This document shows positions 15,285 through 24,383 of a DNA stretch of 44,343 bases, piece after piece. The position numbers and the translations under genes are program-made. Position 1 is the first letter of the stretch. Every line of letters begins with the position of its first letter. Source of the DNA: Bacteroidales bacterium (GTDB lineage: Bacteria; Bacteroidota; Bacteroidia; Bacteroidales; UBA932); assembly GCA_015060335.1 (NCBI GenBank), contig SUYR01000018.1, positions 1 to 44,343 on the forward strand, written 5' to 3'. A model generated the notes under the pieces. That model worked only from the letters and a program-made list of their open reading frames with translations, had not been told where the DNA came from and ran no database searches.

Positions 15285-17900
15285 ATGACATCTAAAGAGA
15301 TCAGAAAAGCCTTCCTTGACTTCTTCGCCTCAAAGGGGCATCAGATTGTGCCTTCGGCACCTATGGTTGTAAAGAACGACCCGACACTTATGTTTACCAA
15401 TGCCGGAATGAATCAGTTCAAGGACTGGTTCCTCGGAAACAGCCCGGCAAAGTGGAAAAGAGTTGCAGACAGCCAGAAATGTCTCCGAGTAAGTGGAAAG
15501 CACAACGACCTTGAGGAAGTGGGACGTGACACATATCACCATACCATGTTCGAGATGCTCGGCAACTGGAGCTTCGGAGACTACTTCAAGGTCGAGGCAA
15601 TCGACTGGGCATGGGAACTCCTTACAGAAGTTTACAAGCTCGACAAGGACAGACTTTATGCAACCGTATTCGAGGGATCGGAAGCTGACGGAACCACACT
15701 TGACACAGAGGCTCTTGAAGCATGGAAGAAGCATCTTCCGGAAGACCGCATCCTTCTCGGAAACAAGAAGGACAACTTCTGGGAAATGGGTGACACAGGT
15801 CCTTGCGGTCCATGTTCCGAAATCCATATCGACCTCAGAAGCGACGAAGAGCGCGCTGCCGTACCCGGAGCAGAACTCGTAAACAAGGACCACCACCTCG
15901 TTATAGAGATCTGGAACAACGTGTTCATGCAGTATAACCGCAAGGCAAGCGGCGAACTCGAGCTTCTTCCGAACAAGAACGTGGATACAGGTATGGGATT
16001 CGAGCGTCTCTGCATGGCTCTCCAGGGCAAGCAGTCAAACTACGACACTGATGTATTCACCGGAATGATCGCCAAGATCGAGGAACTTTCCGGACACCGA
16101 TACGGAAATACGGCAGAAGAGGATATCGCAATGCGAGTTATCGCAGACCATATCCGTGCCATCAGTTTCTCTATAGCTGACGGTCAGCTTCCGTCCAACG
16201 TAAAGGCAGGTTATGTAATCAGACGAATCCTCCGCCGCGCAGTACGTTACGGATATACTTTCCTCGGATTCAACGAGCCATTCATCTGCCGTCTTGTGCA
16301 GCAGCTCGTTGATGACATGGGAGAATTCTATCCGGAGATCGTAAAGCAGCAGACTCTCATCGAGCGCGTGATCAAGGAAGAGGAAATGGCTTTCCTCCGC
16401 ACTCTTGACAGGGGTATCCGTCTTATGGACAACATCATGGCAAAGTCAGCCGATACCAAGCTTATTTCCGGCGAAGACGCTTTCGTGCTTTATGACACAT
16501 TCGGCTTCCCTATCGACCTTTCCGAGCTCATAGCATCCGAGAAGGGATACAAGATTGACCTTGAAGGTTTCCAGGTTGAGCTTCAGAAACAGAAGGACAG
16601 AGCTCGCAACGCTACAGCTATCGAGTCAGGAGACTGGGTGGAATTCGCACACTGCGACAACATCGAATTCCTCGGATATGACTATACTGACCTCGAAAAC
16701 GTACAGCTCACCCGACACCGCACAGTAAAGGCGAAGAACAAGACAATGTACCAGCTCGTGTTCGAGCGCACTCCGTTCTATGCAGAGATGGGTGGTCAGG
16801 TAGGAGACACAGGATATATCCTTTCTGAGAGCGGAGAGAAGATCAATATCGTCAACACCATCAAGGAGAACAACCTCACTATCCATGTTGCAGAGCGTAT
16901 CCCTGCAGACTGCACAGAAAGCTTCAGTCTCCATGTGGATGCAGAAAGAAGACTTCAGATAGAGAGCAACCATACTGCGACTCACCTTCTCCACCAGGCT
17001 CTCCGCGAGATTCTCGGAACACACGTAGAGCAGAAGGGTTCATATGTATGCGACAAGTATTTCCGTTTCGACTTCTCACATTTCGAAAAGCTTTCTGACG
17101 AGCAGATCGACCTCGTAGAGAACCGCGTCAACGCACTCATCAGAGCCAACTACCCTCTCGACGAGAACAGGAACGCCACAATGGAAGAAGCTCAGCAGAT
17201 GGGCGCAATGGCACTCTTCGGAGAGAAGTATGGTGACAAGGTCCGCGTAGTGAAGTTCGGCCAGTCATGCGAGCTCTGCGGAGGTACCCATGCAGCGGCC
17301 ACCGGTCAGATCGGATTCTTCAAGATTTCTACAGAGTCAGCCATCGCAGCAGGTGTGCGCCGTATAGAGGCCGTTACAGGAGTATATGCAGAAATGATGG
17401 TTGACACAATGGAGACAACACTCCGTATAGCAAAGTCATTCTTCAACAACGTTCCTGACCTCGCCGGAGCAATCAGAAAGATGATCGAGGAAAACGAAAC
17501 TTACAAGAAACAGATAGAGGAAGTACTCAAGGAGAAGACTGTCACCCTCAAGAACAACCTCAAGAGCGCAGCCGAGCAGATCAATGGAGTGAACGTGGTG
17601 AAGATTGCCGCTTCAATGGATCCGGTAATGCTCAAGAATGCGGCATTCATGCTCCAGAAGGAGATGGAGAACTTCGTTATTGCAGCTGCGTTTGAAGCGG
17701 CAGGCAAGCCTCAGCTCCTTCTTATGTATTCAAAGGATCTTGTAAAGGCAGGACACAATGCAGGCGCAGACGTACGTGAAGCTGCCAAGCTGATCCAGGG
17801 TGGCGGCGGCGGACAGCCTGGTCTGGCGACAGCAGGCGGAAAGAATCCGGACGGACTTGCTGACGCACTCGCAAAGATGATTGAAGCTGCAACAAAATAA
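15285..17900 (+). CDS. alaS: Alanine--tRNA ligase
   Basis: 871 residues, full length for bacterial AlaRS. Residues 1-240 hold the class II catalytic core ([41 protein letters not shown]). The editing domain carries the zinc/editing motif HTATHLLH from residue 563 and CELCGGTH (Cys662, Cys665, His669). The C-terminal domain has the glycine-rich [17 protein letters not shown]. It charges tRNA-Ala and hydrolyses mischarged Ser/Gly. Its stop codon overlaps the next start as TAATG. Confidence 0.99.
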   Translation: MTSKEIRKAFLDFFASKGHQIVPSAPMVVKNDPTLMFTNAGMNQFKDWFLGNSPAKWKRVADSQKCLRVSGKHNDLEEVGRDTYHHTMFEMLGNWSFGDYFKVEAIDWAWELLTEVYKLDKDRLYATVFEGSEADGTTLDTEALEAWKKHLPEDRILLGNKKDNFWEMGDTGPCGPCSEIHIDLRSDEERAAVPGAELVNKDHHLVIEIWNNVFMQYNRKASGELELLPNKNVDTGMGFERLCMALQGKQSNYDTDVFTGMIAKIEELSGHRYGNTAEEDIAMRVIADHIRAISFSIADGQLPSNVKAGYVIRRILRRAVRYGYTFLGFNEPFICRLVQQLVDDMGEFYPEIVKQQTLIERVIKEEEMAFLRTLDRGIRLMDNIMAKSADTKLISGEDAFVLYDTFGFPIDLSELIASEKGYKIDLEGFQVELQKQKDRARNATAIESGDWVEFAHCDNIEFLGYDYTDLENVQLTRHRTVKAKNKTMYQLVFERTPFYAEMGGQVGDTGYILSESGEKINIVNTIKENNLTIHVAERIPADCTESFSLHVDAERRLQIESNHTATHLLHQALREILGTHVEQKGSYVCDKYFRFDFSHFEKLSDEQIDLVENRVNALIRANYPLDENRNATMEEAQQMGAMALFGEKYGDKVRVVKFGQSCELCGGTHAAATGQIGFFKISTESAIAAGVRRIEAVTGVYAEMMVDTMETTLRIAKSFFNNVPDLAGAIRKMIEENETYKKQIEEVLKEKTVTLKNNLKSAAEQINGVNVVKIAASMDPVMLKNAAFMLQKEMENFVIAAAFEAAGKPQLLLMYSKDLVKAGHNAGADVREAAKLIQGGGGGQPGLATAGGKNPDGLADALAKMIEAATK

Positions 17901-20356
17901 TGAAACGTCTCGATCAGTTCATACTCAGATCATTCATAGGACCGTTTTTCGCGATCCTTCTGGTAGTCGTATTCATACTGATGATGCAGTTCCTGTGGCT
18001 ATATATCGACGAACTGGTCGGCAAAGGTCTGAGTTTCAAGGTCATACTCGAATTTCTCGGCTGGGGAAGCGCAACATTGCTACCTCTCTCCCTGCCTCTC
18101 GCAACATTGCTTGCATCGATGATGACATTGGGAACTCTCGGAGAGAACAACGAGCTGCTTGCCATAAAGGCGGCAGGAATTTCCCTCCAGAGAGTGCTCA
18201 TTCCTCTTGGACTTGTCTGCGGATTGGTAAGTATAGGAGCATTCTTCGTATCCAATGACCTGATTCCTGTTGCATACAACAAGATCTACACTCTCCGGGA
18301 CGACATCGGAAAGACAAAGGAAGAGATCAAGATTCCTACCAGGACATTCTACAACGGTATCGAAGGATATATCCTCAGGGTGAACACCAGAAATGACGAG
18401 ACCGGTATGATGCACGGTGTAATGGTCTATAACCATACCGGAAACAAAGGCAACACAAGCCTTACCCTTGCAGACTCTGCAGAGATGAAGATGTCCAAGG
18501 ACAAGAGCTACCTGACCTTTGTGATGTACAACGGAAGCAACTACGAGGAAACCAACACGAAGAAGTATCGCGACACTACCCTGCAGCTGCAGAAGATCGA
18601 TTTCGACAAGCAGTCGATGGTGATTCCTCTCACGAATTACGCATTCCACAAGTCAGACACGAGCAGATTCAACGACCAGGTGAAGTCTATGAATCTCAAG
18701 CAGCTCAATCATAGTCAGGACTCCATCGGAAAGCTTAATGCAGAAGGCAAGGCGGAAAATATCAGATCCATGTACAGCTCCAGACTTCTGAGATACAACT
18801 CCCAGCTCGACACCGGAGTCAAGTACAAGACTCCTTTCCAGAAGGAGGATCTGGGCAAATGGAAAGATATCGATGCAGAGATCAAGGCAGTTGAAAAGGC
18901 ATTGAAGAACGCAGAGGAACTGCAGATGAATCTGTCTTCATATTCAAGAGAAAGATATCACCACACATTCATTCTGCGTCTGATAGACATCGAGATATTG
19001 AAGAAATTCGCCCTGTCGATAGCCTGTCTCATATTCTTCTTCATCGGAGCACCTCTGGGTGCCCTGATCAGAAAGGGAGGTCTGGGAACGCCGGCCATCA
19101 TTTCCGTTCTCTTCTTTGTCGCCTACTGGGTCATTGACATTTCCGGTGTCAAACTGGCACGAGACGGAGCGGTATCGCCATTCAGCGGAGTATTCTTCTC
19201 AAGCTATGTGCTTCTGCCTACAGGACTGTACCTTTCATGGAAGGCAATCAATGACTCCGCAATTTTTAATATGGACGCCATCAAGAGCGGTATCAGAAAG
19301 ATAAAGACAAAGATCATGGAGATATTCAGGAAGAAACGCATCGTATATATGGGAACGCCGGAATTTGCGGTGGCACCACTCGATGCACTCATCAAGAACG
19401 GATATAATGTAGTGGGAGTCGTCACCGTGGCTGACAAGGCAAGCGGCAGAGGACTGAAGATTAATGAAAGTGCTGTCAAGAAATATGCAGTGGAGAAGAA
19501 CATCCCTGTACTCCAGCCTATATCCCTCAAAGATCCGGAATTCCTTGAATCCCTTAAGGCGTGGAAGGCAGACCTTTTCGTGGTAGTTGCATTCCGTATG
19601 CTTCCTAAGGTCGTTTGGGAGATTCCACCGATGGGAACATTCAACCTGCACGCAGCATTGCTTCCACAGTACCGTGGTGCAGCCCCTATCAACTGGGCTG
19701 TGATCAACGGAGACAAGGCTACCGGTGTGACAACATTCATGATAGATGAAGGAATGGATACCGGAAAGATCATGTACAGAGAGCAGTGTCTTATCGACCC
19801 GGATGAGAATGTTGGACAGGTACATGACAAACTTATGGAACTGGGATCGAAGCTTGTAGTACAGACTGTAGAGGCAATCTTCGAAGGCAGTGTGGAGTAC
19901 AGAGTACAGCGCAGCTTCATCCAGGGATCGGAGATCCTTCGCCCTGCTCCTAAGCTTACACGCGAGCTGTGTCACATCGACTGGAACGGAAAGACAAGGC
20001 ATATATATAATCTCATACGTGGTCTGAGCCCATACCCTGCAGCATTCACAGAGCTTGTCAAGGATGACAAGACAATACAGATGAAGATATATTCGACAGT
20101 GAAAGTCACAGGCAGCGAATATGATGAAATGCTGGCTCAGAACGGCATGACATCCGCAAAACCTGGCACTGTACTCTCTGACGGAAAGACTTATCTGGCC
20201 ATCTGTGCTGCAGACGGAGCACTCTCTGTGACGGAGCTCCAGATTTCCGGAAAGAAACGTATGGCTGTCAAGGACTTCCTCATAGGATTCCGCGAGCCTC
20301 AGTCATATACAACCACTCAAGGCACTTCATCACAGATTACAGGAAAGAAAGCTTGA
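17900..20356 (+). CDS. fmt: Fusion: LptF/LptG-type permease joined to methionyl-tRNA formyltransferase
   Basis: 818 residues in one uninterrupted frame. Residues 1-455 are an LptF/LptG (YjgP/YjgQ) permease: membrane helices near 12-36, 58-78, 100-122, then a periplasmic domain (about 130-355), then helices near 368-390, 398-416 and 430-448. Residues about 473-818 are a complete Fmt. It shows RIVYMGTPEFAV, FNLHAALLPQYRGAAPINWA (Asn582, His584) and MIDEGMDTGKIM (Asp620), the three catalytic residues of the family, and a full C-terminal domain to FLIGF. A possible internal start is Met473 (position 19316). The permease half would export lipopolysaccharide with LptB; the Fmt half formylates initiator Met-tRNA. 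Topology puts the C-terminus in the cytoplasm, compatible with both functions. I know of no characterised fusion of this kind. Confidence 0.9.
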   Translation: MKRLDQFILRSFIGPFFAILLVVVFILMMQFLWLYIDELVGKGLSFKVILEFLGWGSATLLPLSLPLATLLASMMTLGTLGENNELLAIKAAGISLQRVLIPLGLVCGLVSIGAFFVSNDLIPVAYNKIYTLRDDIGKTKEEIKIPTRTFYNGIEGYILRVNTRNDETGMMHGVMVYNHTGNKGNTSLTLADSAEMKMSKDKSYLTFVMYNGSNYEETNTKKYRDTTLQLQKIDFDKQSMVIPLTNYAFHKSDTSRFNDQVKSMNLKQLNHSQDSIGKLNAEGKAENIRSMYSSRLLRYNSQLDTGVKYKTPFQKEDLGKWKDIDAEIKAVEKALKNAEELQMNLSSYSRERYHHTFILRLIDIEILKKFALSIACLIFFFIGAPLGALIRKGGLGTPAIISVLFFVAYWVIDISGVKLARDGAVSPFSGVFFSSYVLLPTGLYLSWKAINDSAIFNMDAIKSGIRKIKTKIMEIFRKKRIVYMGTPEFAVAPLDALIKNGYNVVGVVTVADKASGRGLKINESAVKKYAVEKNIPVLQPISLKDPEFLESLKAWKADLFVVVAFRMLPKVVWEIPPMGTFNLHAALLPQYRGAAPINWAVINGDKATGVTTFMIDEGMDTGKIMYREQCLIDPDENVGQVHDKLMELGSKLVVQTVEAIFEGSVEYRVQRSFIQGSEILRPAPKLTRELCHIDWNGKTRHIYNLIRGLSPYPAAFTELVKDDKTIQMKIYSTVKVTGSEYDEMLAQNGMTSAKPGTVLSDGKTYLAICAADGALSVTELQISGKKRMAVKDFLIGFREPQSYTTTQGTSSQITGKKA

Positions 20357-20357
20357 T

Positions 20358-21023
20358 ATGGAAAAGACAGTGGTCATAATTTGCGACGGCCAGTTTCCAA
20401 AGACCGAATATCCCCGTTACCTTATGAAGACGGCGGACTTCACGATATGTTGTGACGGCGCACTTGTGAAATATCTTCGTGCAAGCAAGTCGATATTCGG
20501 AGAGGAAAGGACTCCTGATCTTGTGATCGGAGACATGGACACGCTTTCTGCAGCCATGCAGAAGAAGTATGCCGGCATCATAGTCAAGGAAGACGAGCAG
20601 GAGCACAACGACCAGACCAAGGCAGTCAGATGGGCATTATCCAATATCGAAGGCCTCTCGCGCATATATATAATAGGTGCGTCAGGAGGAAGATTGGATC
20701 ATACCATAGGCAACGCTTCCCTGTTGATGGAATACACAAGACTGTTCGATCTCGACTCAAAAGGAATTACCATTGAGTCCGTAACAGACAACGGATCCGC
20801 ATTTGCCATCAATGACACTGTCGAATTCGACTGCGGCATAGGCAGGCAGGTGTCAATATTCTCCCCTGACAACAGTCTGCGCATCAAGTCATCCGGACTG
20901 GAATACAGGACAGACGATGTAGTGTTTGACAACTGGTGGAAGGCTACATTGAACAAGGCTGTATCTGATACTGTCAGACTTGAATTCAATCACCCCTCCA
21001 TGGCGCTTGTCTTTCTAAATTAA
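20358..21023 (+). CDS. thiN: Thiamine diphosphokinase
   Basis: 221 residues in the thiamine pyrophosphokinase family. Motifs seen are CCDGALVKYL (31-40), GDMDTL (58-63), DQTKA (85-89) and GASGGRLDHT (107-116), which bind ATP/Mg and thiamine. It converts thiamine to thiamine diphosphate, the cofactor of acetohydroxyacid synthase among others, which fits the ilv genes just downstream. It begins one base after the fusion gene stop. Confidence 0.95.
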   Translation: MEKTVVIICDGQFPKTEYPRYLMKTADFTICCDGALVKYLRASKSIFGEERTPDLVIGDMDTLSAAMQKKYAGIIVKEDEQEHNDQTKAVRWALSNIEGLSRIYIIGASGGRLDHTIGNASLLMEYTRLFDLDSKGITIESVTDNGSAFAINDTVEFDCGIGRQVSIFSPDNSLRIKSSGLEYRTDDVVFDNWWKATLNKAVSDTVRLEFNHPSMALVFLN

Positions 21024-21057
21024 AAAGCTAACTTCGCATTCAATTAAAGTCATACAT

Positions 21058-22317
21058 ATGAGCACAGAAAAATATTTTCCTTCAGTTGCGAATATCGAGA
21101 AGGCATCAGAAGTCCTCAAAGAGATTCTTGAGCCGACTCCATTCCAGATCAACGCCGATCTCTCCTCAAAATACGGAGCAGATGTCTATCTCAAGAGAGA
21201 AGACCTGCAGATGGTACGTTCTTACAAGATAAGAGGAGCATACAACAAGATCAGGTCAATCGATCCGGAAACGCTCAAATACGGTATTGTCTGCGCAAGT
21301 GCAGGAAACCATGCGCAAGGAGTGGCATTCTCCTGCAACAAGCTCCAGATCATGGGATCGATCTATATGCCTACAACTACCCCGAAGCAGAAGATCGAGC
21401 AGGTAAGGATGTTCGGCAAGGATTACATCGACATAGTACTGACCGGAGACACCTTCGATGCGGCAAATGCAGCAGCCATGGAATTCGCTCGCAAAAGCGG
21501 CAAGACATTCATTCCTCCGTTTGATGACCCAAAGATAATGGAAGGTCAGGGTACAATCGGTCATGAAATCATCAATCAGTGCAAGGACAAGCTTGACTAT
21601 GTATTCATTCCTATCGGCGGTGGTGGACTTGCATCCGGCCTCGGAGCATATATCAGGCAGGTCTCGCCGGAGACTAAGATCATCGGAGTCGAGCCTGCGG
21701 GTGCGCCATGTATGAAGAGTGCGATTGACAAGGGAGAGATTGTAGAACTTGAGAACATCAACAAGTTTGTGGATGGAGCTGCTGTGAAAAAGGCGGGCGC
21801 CATGACTTATGAGGTCTGCAAGGAGATTCTTGATGATATTGTCATCGTTCCTGAAGGAGCTGTCTGCACCACAATCATCCACATGTACAACAAGAGTGCA
21901 ATAGTTGTAGAGCCGGCAGGTGCATTGTCAATAGCAGCATTGAATTTCTATGCTGACAAGATCAAGGGCAAGAAGGTTGCATGTATTGTCAGCGGAAGCA
22001 ACAACGATATCACCAGGATGGAGGAAATCCGCGAAAAGTCACTTCTTTACGAAGGACTCAAGCACTACTTCATCATCACATTCCCTCAGAAGCCAGGTGT
22101 CATGCTTTCATTCATCCGTGACATCATCGGTCCGACTGACGACCTTGTGTATTTCCAGTACATAAAGAAGACTAACAAGGAATTCGGTCCTGCAATGATC
22201 GGAATCGAGCTTGCAGACAAAGCTGACTTCCATGCTCTTCTGAGAAGAATGGAGGCTCATAACATCATGTATGAGCACATAAACGAGAACAACAAGCTAT
22301 TTGAAATATTAATCTGA
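21058..22317 (+). CDS. ilvA: Threonine ammonia-lyase (biosynthetic threonine deaminase)
   Basis: 419 residues. PLP-dependent fold type II enzyme: the Schiff-base Lys57 lies in RSYKIRGAYNK, the phosphate-binding glycine loop GGGGLASG starts at 187, and SAGNHAQGVAF is conserved. A C-terminal ACT-like regulatory domain (about 330-419, LKHYFIITFPQKPGVMLSFI) suggests feedback control by isoleucine. It makes 2-oxobutanoate for isoleucine synthesis. Neighbour of ilvE, with 15 bases between them. Confidence 0.96.
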   Translation: MSTEKYFPSVANIEKASEVLKEILEPTPFQINADLSSKYGADVYLKREDLQMVRSYKIRGAYNKIRSIDPETLKYGIVCASAGNHAQGVAFSCNKLQIMGSIYMPTTTPKQKIEQVRMFGKDYIDIVLTGDTFDAANAAAMEFARKSGKTFIPPFDDPKIMEGQGTIGHEIINQCKDKLDYVFIPIGGGGLASGLGAYIRQVSPETKIIGVEPAGAPCMKSAIDKGEIVELENINKFVDGAAVKKAGAMTYEVCKEILDDIVIVPEGAVCTTIIHMYNKSAIVVEPAGALSIAALNFYADKIKGKKVACIVSGSNNDITRMEEIREKSLLYEGLKHYFIITFPQKPGVMLSFIRDIIGPTDDLVYFQYIKKTNKEFGPAMIGIELADKADFHALLRRMEAHNIMYEHINENNKLFEILI

Positions 22318-22332
22318 TAAACATAAACTGCT

Positions 22333-23367
22333 ATGAGTACACCGGACTGGAGCAATCTAACATTCTCCTACAGCAAGACAAACACAATACTTCGCACCGT
22401 TTACAAGGACGGAGCATGGTCACCTGTCGAAAGCCTTACTGATGACAATCTCAAGCTCAGCGCATTCTCAGGTTGCCTTCACTATGCAATCGAATGCTTT
22501 GAAGGACTGAAGGCTTTCCGCGGTAAAGACGGGAAGGTAAGGATCTTCCGTCCAGAAGAGAACGCAAAGCGACTTATCCGTTCTGCAAACTATCTCGGCA
22601 TCGAGGCTCCGTCAGTGGAGATGTTCGTGGATATGTGCAAGCAGGTAGTAAAGGAAAACATCGACTTCCTTCCTCCATATGAAGTGACAGGAGCATCAAT
22701 GTATATCCGTCCAACCCTTATCGGCAGCAACCCTCAGCTCGGCGTGCAGTCTTCAAAGGAGTGCACATTCCTCATGCTCTGCGCTCCAGTAGGCGCATAC
22801 GTAGGTGGCGCGCTTGACGCAGTTGATGTTGTCATAGCACGAAACTATGACAGGGCAGCACCTAACGGTTCAGGTTCATACAAAGTAGGTGGAAACTATG
22901 CATGTTCTCTCTACTCTCTGAATGTAGCCCATAAACTCGGATACAAGGCTGTACTTTACCTTGACCCACGTACAAGGGCACATGTTGACGAGTTCAACTC
23001 ATCAAATTTCTTCGGTATCAAGGGTAATACATACGTGACTCCAGAGTCTCCTTCGATCCTTCCGTCGATTACAAACAAATCACTCGAGACAGTGGCAAGA
23101 CATCTCGGCATGGAGGTCGAGAGAAGACCTGTACCGGTTGAGGAACTCGCTACATTCGAGGAAGTGGGAGAATGCGGTACTGCAGTGGTAATCACTCCTG
23201 TACACAAGCTGGTTGACAAGCCTTTCCTCGAGTCTGATGAAGAGACCGTATATACTTACGGAGACGGAAAATGCGGTCCTAAGTCACTTAAGCTTTACAA
23301 CTATATCGTAAGTATCCAGAAGGGCGAGATCGAGGATCCGTTCGGATGGATCACATACGTGGAATAA
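22333..23367 (+). CDS. ilvE: Branched-chain amino acid aminotransferase
   Basis: 344 residues, class IV PLP aminotransferase of the eukaryote-like BCAT type. The catalytic Lys184 lies in GSYKVGGNYA. Other conserved blocks are LHYAIECFEGLKAFRG near 50-65 and the EFNSSNFFGIKGNTYVTP block near 218-235. It catalyses the last step of Leu, Ile and Val synthesis. Last gene of the plus-strand run; a GC-rich terminator follows about 170 bases downstream. Confidence 0.97.
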   Translation: MSTPDWSNLTFSYSKTNTILRTVYKDGAWSPVESLTDDNLKLSAFSGCLHYAIECFEGLKAFRGKDGKVRIFRPEENAKRLIRSANYLGIEAPSVEMFVDMCKQVVKENIDFLPPYEVTGASMYIRPTLIGSNPQLGVQSSKECTFLMLCAPVGAYVGGALDAVDVVIARNYDRAAPNGSGSYKVGGNYACSLYSLNVAHKLGYKAVLYLDPRTRAHVDEFNSSNFFGIKGNTYVTPESPSILPSITNKSLETVARHLGMEVERRPVPVEELATFEEVGECGTAVVITPVHKLVDKPFLESDEETVYTYGDGKCGPKSLKLYNYIVSIQKGEIEDPFGWITYVE

Positions 23368-23450
23368 GGTAACAATAAAGGGGCTGTATTCCAAGACGTT
23401 TCCAAGGAATATCTTGCCCATCACACTATCATGTATAGCGATCAACGGGA

Positions 23451-23491
23451 GTGGAGAAATCTGTTTGCAGACTGTAAACAGATCTCTCCAC
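23451..23491. repeat. Long hairpin within the ilvE downstream region
   Basis: Arms GTGGAGAAATCTGTTTGCAG (23451-23470) and CTGTAAACAGATCTCTCCAC (23472-23491) match at 18 of 20 positions, with essentially no loop. The right arm continues into dispersed repeat copy 4. Confidence 0.8.
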
Positions 23492-23516
23492 TCACTATGT
23501 CCGATCGAAATGACAG
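23480..23516. repeat. Dispersed short repeat (copy 4)
   Basis: On the minus strand it begins CTGTCATTTCGATCGG and ends GGAGAGATCT. Same family as the copies in rnfG and rnfB. Here an inverted partial copy (GTGGAGAAATCT at 23451) lies beside it. Confidence 0.7.
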
Positions 23517-23533
23517 AATCTGACTTTTTAGTC

Positions 23534-23570
23534 AAACCGCGGACTGAGCGCTCCCAGTTCGCGGTTTTTC
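23534..23570 (+). terminator. Intrinsic terminator of the alaS-ilvE run
   Basis: A 12-bp stem AACCGCGGACTG (23535-23546) / CAGTTCGCGGTT (23555-23566) with one G-U pair and an eight-base loop, followed by TTTC. Confidence 0.75.
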
Positions 23571-23585
23571 GATTTATCGGTTTAC

Positions 23586-23649
23586 ATGGAGTTGTCACGA
23601 CGCAAGAGTTTTGGCTGATGGAGTTGCCACGACGCAAGAGTTTTGGCTG
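23586..23649. repeat. Two 32-bp tandem copies
   Basis: Each unit runs ATGGAGTTG(T/C)CACGACG then CAAGAGTTTTGGCTG: 23586-23617 and 23618-23649, with one mismatch. The CACGACGCAAGA core recurs at 23699 and, inverted, at 23725. Confidence 0.85.
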
Positions 23650-23695
23650 AAATTCCTGCGTCGTGACAGGAATTCCGTCCAATTGCCACTATTTG

Positions 23696-23739
23696 TGCCA
23701 CGACGCAAGAGAATGCCTCAAAAGTCTTGCGTCGTGGCA
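23696..23739. repeat. Perfect 15-bp inverted repeat
   Basis: TGCCACGACGCAAGA (23696-23710) and TCTTGCGTCGTGGCA (23725-23739) with a 14-base loop. The arm shares the CACGACGCAAGA core of the 32-bp tandem units. Confidence 0.85.
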
Positions 23740-23742
23740 GGA

Positions 23743-23909
23743 ACTGATACGGTAAGAACAACTGATACGGAGAGAACGAACTGATTCGGAGAGGACAAAC
23801 TGATACGGAAAGAACGACTGATTCGGAGAGGACAAACTGATACGGAGAGAGCGACTGATACGATAAGAACAACTGATTCGGAAAGGACAAACTGATACGG
23901 AGAGGACAA
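23743..23909. repeat. Tandem array of 18-19-bp degenerate units
   Basis: Nine consecutive units of the form ACTGATACGGAGAGAACA(A), starting at 23743, 23761, 23780, 23799, 23817, 23836, 23854, 23872 and 23891. Units alternate between GATACGG and GATTCGG and between AGAACGA and GGACAA. There are no spacers. Confidence 0.9.
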
Positions 23910-23911
23910 AC

Positions 23912-24042
23912 GGATACGGAGAGAGAACCAGAACGACAAGGACCGACTGAGAACACCTCCAGGGAGAACTGACTGATATGGAGAGAGGACAGATTGATAC
24001 GGTGGGAGAACCATAACGACAAGAGCCGTCAGAGAAGACCTC
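23912..24042. repeat. Imperfect higher-order duplication following the tandem array
   Basis: GATACGG plus GAGAACCA(G/T)AACGACAAG and a trailing GACCTCC-like end occur at 23912-23960 and again at 23996-24042. An old duplication of a unit about 84 bp long would explain this. Confidence 0.6.
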
Positions 24043-24106
24043 CAAACAAAGAGAATAACTCCGCAGTACGAATCGCCAGACGTCCTTGTCCAAACCAGCG
24101 CACTCC

Positions 24107-24213
24107 CCTGCCACCTAAAACGCTCTCTTTCAGCGCCTTGCAGAAAGGCGATTCCCCTGCGGCGGGGAATCGTGTTTACGTAACGCACTCAGCGACAGAT
24201 TCTTAAGTGCCAG
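24107..24213. repeat. Structured repeat element A1 (nested hairpin, about 107 bp)
   Basis: The outer stem pairs CTGCCACCTAA (24108-24118) with TTAAGTGCCAG (24203-24213), imperfectly. The inner stem is a perfect 9 bp: CGATTCCCC (24149-24157) and GGGGAATCG (24164-24172) around a six-base loop. Short CGCT/AGCG and GCG/CGC pairings are possible between them. Homologous to A2 at 24277 and to B1/B2 at 43971 and 44264. Confidence 0.8.
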
Positions 24214-24276
24214 AAGATTTGTCTAGTCTAGTCAATCTCTCGGGATCCTCTCACTACATCCAAGCCCGCGCATATT

Positions 24277-24383
24277 CCTGCCGCCTAAAACGCTCTCTTT
24301 CAGCGCCTCGCAGAAAGGCGATTCCCCTGCAGCGGGGAATCGTGTTTACGTAACGCACTCAGCGACAAGCTCTTAAGTGCCAG
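24277..24383. repeat. Structured repeat element A2
   Basis: A second copy exactly 170 bp to the right of A1. The similarity continues about 45 bp beyond the element on its right side (through TCAATCTCTCGGGAT), so the whole 170-bp unit is a direct duplication. The inner CGATTCCCC/GGGGAATCG stem is conserved, with a changed loop (TGCAGC). Confidence 0.8.

Noticed and set aside
19204..20002. Minus-strand frames of 238 and 255 codons opposite the Fmt part of the fusion
   Set aside because: Antisense shadows; the plus-strand frame carries all catalytic motifs of Fmt.
17900..20356. Two separate genes with a missed stop between permease and Fmt
   Set aside because: No stop exists in the frame between residues 440 and 490 in the given sequence. 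A sequencing error cannot be excluded without reads, so it is kept as a fusion with this caveat.
23284..23682. 132-codon minus-strand frame over the end of ilvE and the hairpins
   Set aside because: It crosses the ilvE 3' end, a terminator and dispersed repeat copy 4; the peptide is repeat-derived.
23743..23909. Possible CRISPR array
   Set aside because: Units are 18-19 bp and contiguous; there are no unique spacers and no cas genes.
23582..24188. Three overlapping minus-strand frames of 141-156 codons
   Set aside because: All lie over the tandem repeat array, are open together only because the unit lacks stops, and translate to low-complexity Ser/Leu/Val/Arg repeats with no start context.
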